Below are positions 62,060 through 64,000 of a DNA stretch of 64,000 nt, in pieces. The stretch lies in assembly GCA_946800325.1 (NCBI GenBank), contig OX326961.1, positions 35,793,043 to 35,857,042 on the forward strand, written 5' to 3'. Each line of letters begins with the position of its first letter. Position 1 is the stretch's first letter. This stretch comes from Luzula sylvatica. Taxonomy: Eukaryota; Streptophyta; Magnoliopsida; Poales; Juncaceae. The position numbers and the translations under genes were made by a program. A model generated the notes under the pieces. That model made no database searches and had not been told where the DNA came from. It saw only the letters and a program-made list of their open reading frames with translations.

Positions 62060-62525
62060 AATTGACTTATTAGATCAGAGAGAAAACATATTATATATAC
62101 TACAAATGATAAGGATGGGCCAAAAGGTATGTATATCTACTATACACCTTTTCAAACAGAAAACTACATGCACATTTTCAGTATTCTGTTGAAACGAAAT
62201 TGTTAAATCGTTCCAACCGACTTCAAACCTTCACGAAAGGTGAAGATAATCTTATTATATTTTCAACTCAATTTGGTCCAGCCTAATTGGAGTTCGGATG
62301 CGAATGTTATGACGGTTTTACTAACTGTATATCGAATTATCGCACCCTTTCGGTATTCCATTAAAACGACACTGATACATCGCTCAAATGAAAAATATTT
62401 CTTATGAAAGTTCTAGATAATCTTATTATCTATCCAACCCAATTTGAACCATTCAAATTGGAGTCGTTATCTGAAAGTTACGTCAGTTTTACCGTTGATC
62501 CAAAACTGTATTTTCATTAGCATTA
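62060..62525 (-). repeat. Internal segment shared with the 48.1-48.7 kb block
   Basis: On the - strand AATACAGTTTTGGATCAACG, then motifs such as CCAATTTGAATGGTTCAAATT, CGCTCAAATG...and GGATGGGCCAAAA run in the same order as 48103-48670 and 49214-49790. The two elements share a region although their LTRs differ. Confidence 0.8.
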
Positions 62526-62767
62526 TTTTCGAAATTTCGCCGATGGTGACCGAATACCGAACGAAAACCATCATTCAGTCCCGAATTGAACAAAGAGTGT
62601 GAGGGAAAGTATAACTTTTCTTTCTCTCAAAATCAAACCTCTCAGTTATGACCCGTTTCGAAAAAAATGAACTGACCCGAAATTAATCGAAATTGGACAA
62701 GAGAAATCGTGTTAAACACTATGTACTATGTTTCTCATCCATTTAAACCCTGATTCATCATAGTTTC

Positions 62768-62780
62768 GCTCTGATACCAA
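62768..62780 (-). other. Primer-binding site (initiator-Met tRNA)
   Basis: GCTCTGATACCAA on the + strand, i.e. TTGGTATCAGAGC in the sense direction, one base from the LTR edge. It fixes the element's orientation. Confidence 0.9.
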
Positions 62781-62781
62781 T

Positions 62782-63387
62782 TGTTGGGGTGGCGGCAACG
62801 ATCCGGCACCGCCCCGTAAATAAAATAATAAATTTCCCGCACAAACGGACCGTAATAACTATGTGAATTCAACCGAATAACTTAAACCGAAACCGTACCT
62901 TAACCGTATGCGGAAGCGTATGGAATCCGTCCGAATTAATGTCGCGTCATCACCGTTGTTGCGTTCATGAAGCCTTAGTTGCAAGAAATGAATTCCAAAT
63001 ACTTTATGATGTCCAATTTAGAGTCATTTTGATTTTCTCTAATGGATCTCTCTCTCTCTAATCTTAATGGGGACATTAATAAAGAATGGAACATTATCAT
63101 CATCATCATATGTACTTGGGACCAAATTGCTTATATAGCCACAAGACATATTTTCACAAAAGACATGCCTTTTGGGCTTCCTAATGTGGATCTTCTAATT
63201 CAGTTCATCATAGAAAATAGAATCACCACCACAATGTTCTACACATCAAATGCCCACAACATAATTGACATATTTAATGCTTAATTGTATAACTAAAATT
63301 GATCACTATATTATAAATATTTAAATGATAATATTACAACACATAATATTTTACATATAATTCCACTGTTGGAATAATGTTCCAACA
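62782..63387 (-). repeat. 5' LTR (right), 606 bp
   Basis: Starts TGTTGGGGTGGCGG and ends AATGTTCCAACA on the + strand. Uninterrupted by the CACTA element and used here as reference for the other copies. Confidence 0.9.
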
Positions 63388-63392
63388 TCGAA

Positions 63393-64000
63393 ATCTTAAT
63401 TGTTATTATTGCAAGTTGAATGAATAATTACAAATTTTGCAAATTATAATTTTTTTTTTCAATTTGACATAGACAGAAAGTATCTCGATCTGCTTCGGAT
63501 AGAAAAATATTTTCTTTAGCGAAAGGAAAATAAAAGATCCAATACTGTTAATTAATACAAAAAGTATTGATCCACCGAATTAGACTACCGAAATGATACC
63601 GAAATGACAAATATGGAATGAATATGAAATATATATGATGGGTCCCAAACATATTCAACCAATAAATCAATGGACATATCCCATTCGGTGTTGTGTTTGT
63701 AAAATACTTCGGTACATGTATCAGCCCTGTAATTTAATAGGGGACACTAATTATTTTTTCATGATATATGCTTCCATTTATAGTGTACAAATCTAAAATA
63801 TTGAGAATTCTCAACAATGTTTATTATACGTTCAAATTTTTTACGTGTACAATTTTGTTAGTATTTTGATGTTTCCTATTTTAAGGACTATTCTTGTCTT
63901 TATATGTTTTTTTAGAAATTATATGGATTTTTTATTTATTTTTTAAGATGATGTACCATATTTGAAAATTTTGTAACAATATTATCCCGAACTGATAAAA
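63393..64000. other. AT-rich DNA, probable continuation of the Helitron
   Basis: No gene or clear element end was found before the window edge. Confidence 0.3.

Larger units (their letters stand above)
59612..63387 (-). mobile_element. Short non-autonomous LTR retroelement, 5-bp TSD
   Basis: Both outer ends are LTRs of one family, left starting TGTTGGGGCGG and right ending GTTCCAACA, with the 5-bp duplication TCGAA on both sides (59607-59611, 63388-63392). The - strand is sense: the primer-binding site TTGGTATCAGAGC, complementary to initiator-Met tRNA, lies at 62768-62780 next to the right LTR. Internal DNA is only about 1.4 kb without gag or pol, as in TRIM/LARD-type elements that depend on proteins of other elements. 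Internal 61345-61528 is an extra partial LTR copy. Confidence 0.92.

Overview
The window is nuclear DNA of a flowering plant, most likely a eudicot and perhaps an asterid. It is AT-rich, its genes have short introns with plant splice sites, and it carries plant families of hAT, MULE, CACTA, Helitron, copia, LINE and tRNA-derived SINE elements. There are no bacterial operons, CRISPR arrays or rRNA genes. Coding capacity is small and most of the 64 kb is nested or decayed mobile DNA. Many insertions can be placed to the base because their target-site duplications (TSDs) survive.

From 1 to 34 kb there is a tandem array of three cinnamyl-alcohol-dehydrogenase-like (CAD/MDR) genes on the + strand. 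CAD-1 (8774-10238) and CAD-2 (21220-22980) are intact five-exon genes of 356 codons. CAD-3 (33029-34220) is a pseudogene with a shifted exon 1, most of exon 3 replaced and a splice acceptor lost. Each copy keeps a TATA box and a GA-rich leader. The leader of CAD-1 was split by a MITE and that of CAD-2 by a 5'-truncated LINE. Both intact copies have Asn where classical CADs have the proton-relay His and Asp, while the pseudogene keeps His and Asp. CAD-1 and CAD-2 are over 99% alike from exon 4 into the 3' flank but about 10% different in their 5' halves, which suggests gene conversion.

From 37 to 58 kb there is a second small array, on the - strand. Two intact 75-residue secreted peptide genes (43966-44193, 55194-55421) and one broken copy (about 37660-37845) share a signal peptide, a C-terminal two-cysteine motif and a duplicated promoter. 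They look like precursors of a small signalling peptide.

Mobile-element highlights: an hAT element (38324-41281) with a decayed BED/DUF659/hATC transposase, interrupted by a SINE and itself sitting in a MULE-type MITE; a short LTR retroelement (59612-63387) inserted in a Helitron and carrying a CACTA element in one LTR; a solo LTR of the same family (31652-32247); the 5' half and the 3' half of one copia family, 20 kb apart; and a retrotransposon-like block (45.84-50.34 kb) with a 1.1-kb tandem duplication and a cluster of eight TCATGACG palindromes around a TATA box. Other structured DNA includes a hairpin array at 16.28-18.01 kb and a palindrome of palindromes at 27.59-28.73 kb.

All calls come from reading the sequence; no database search was possible.
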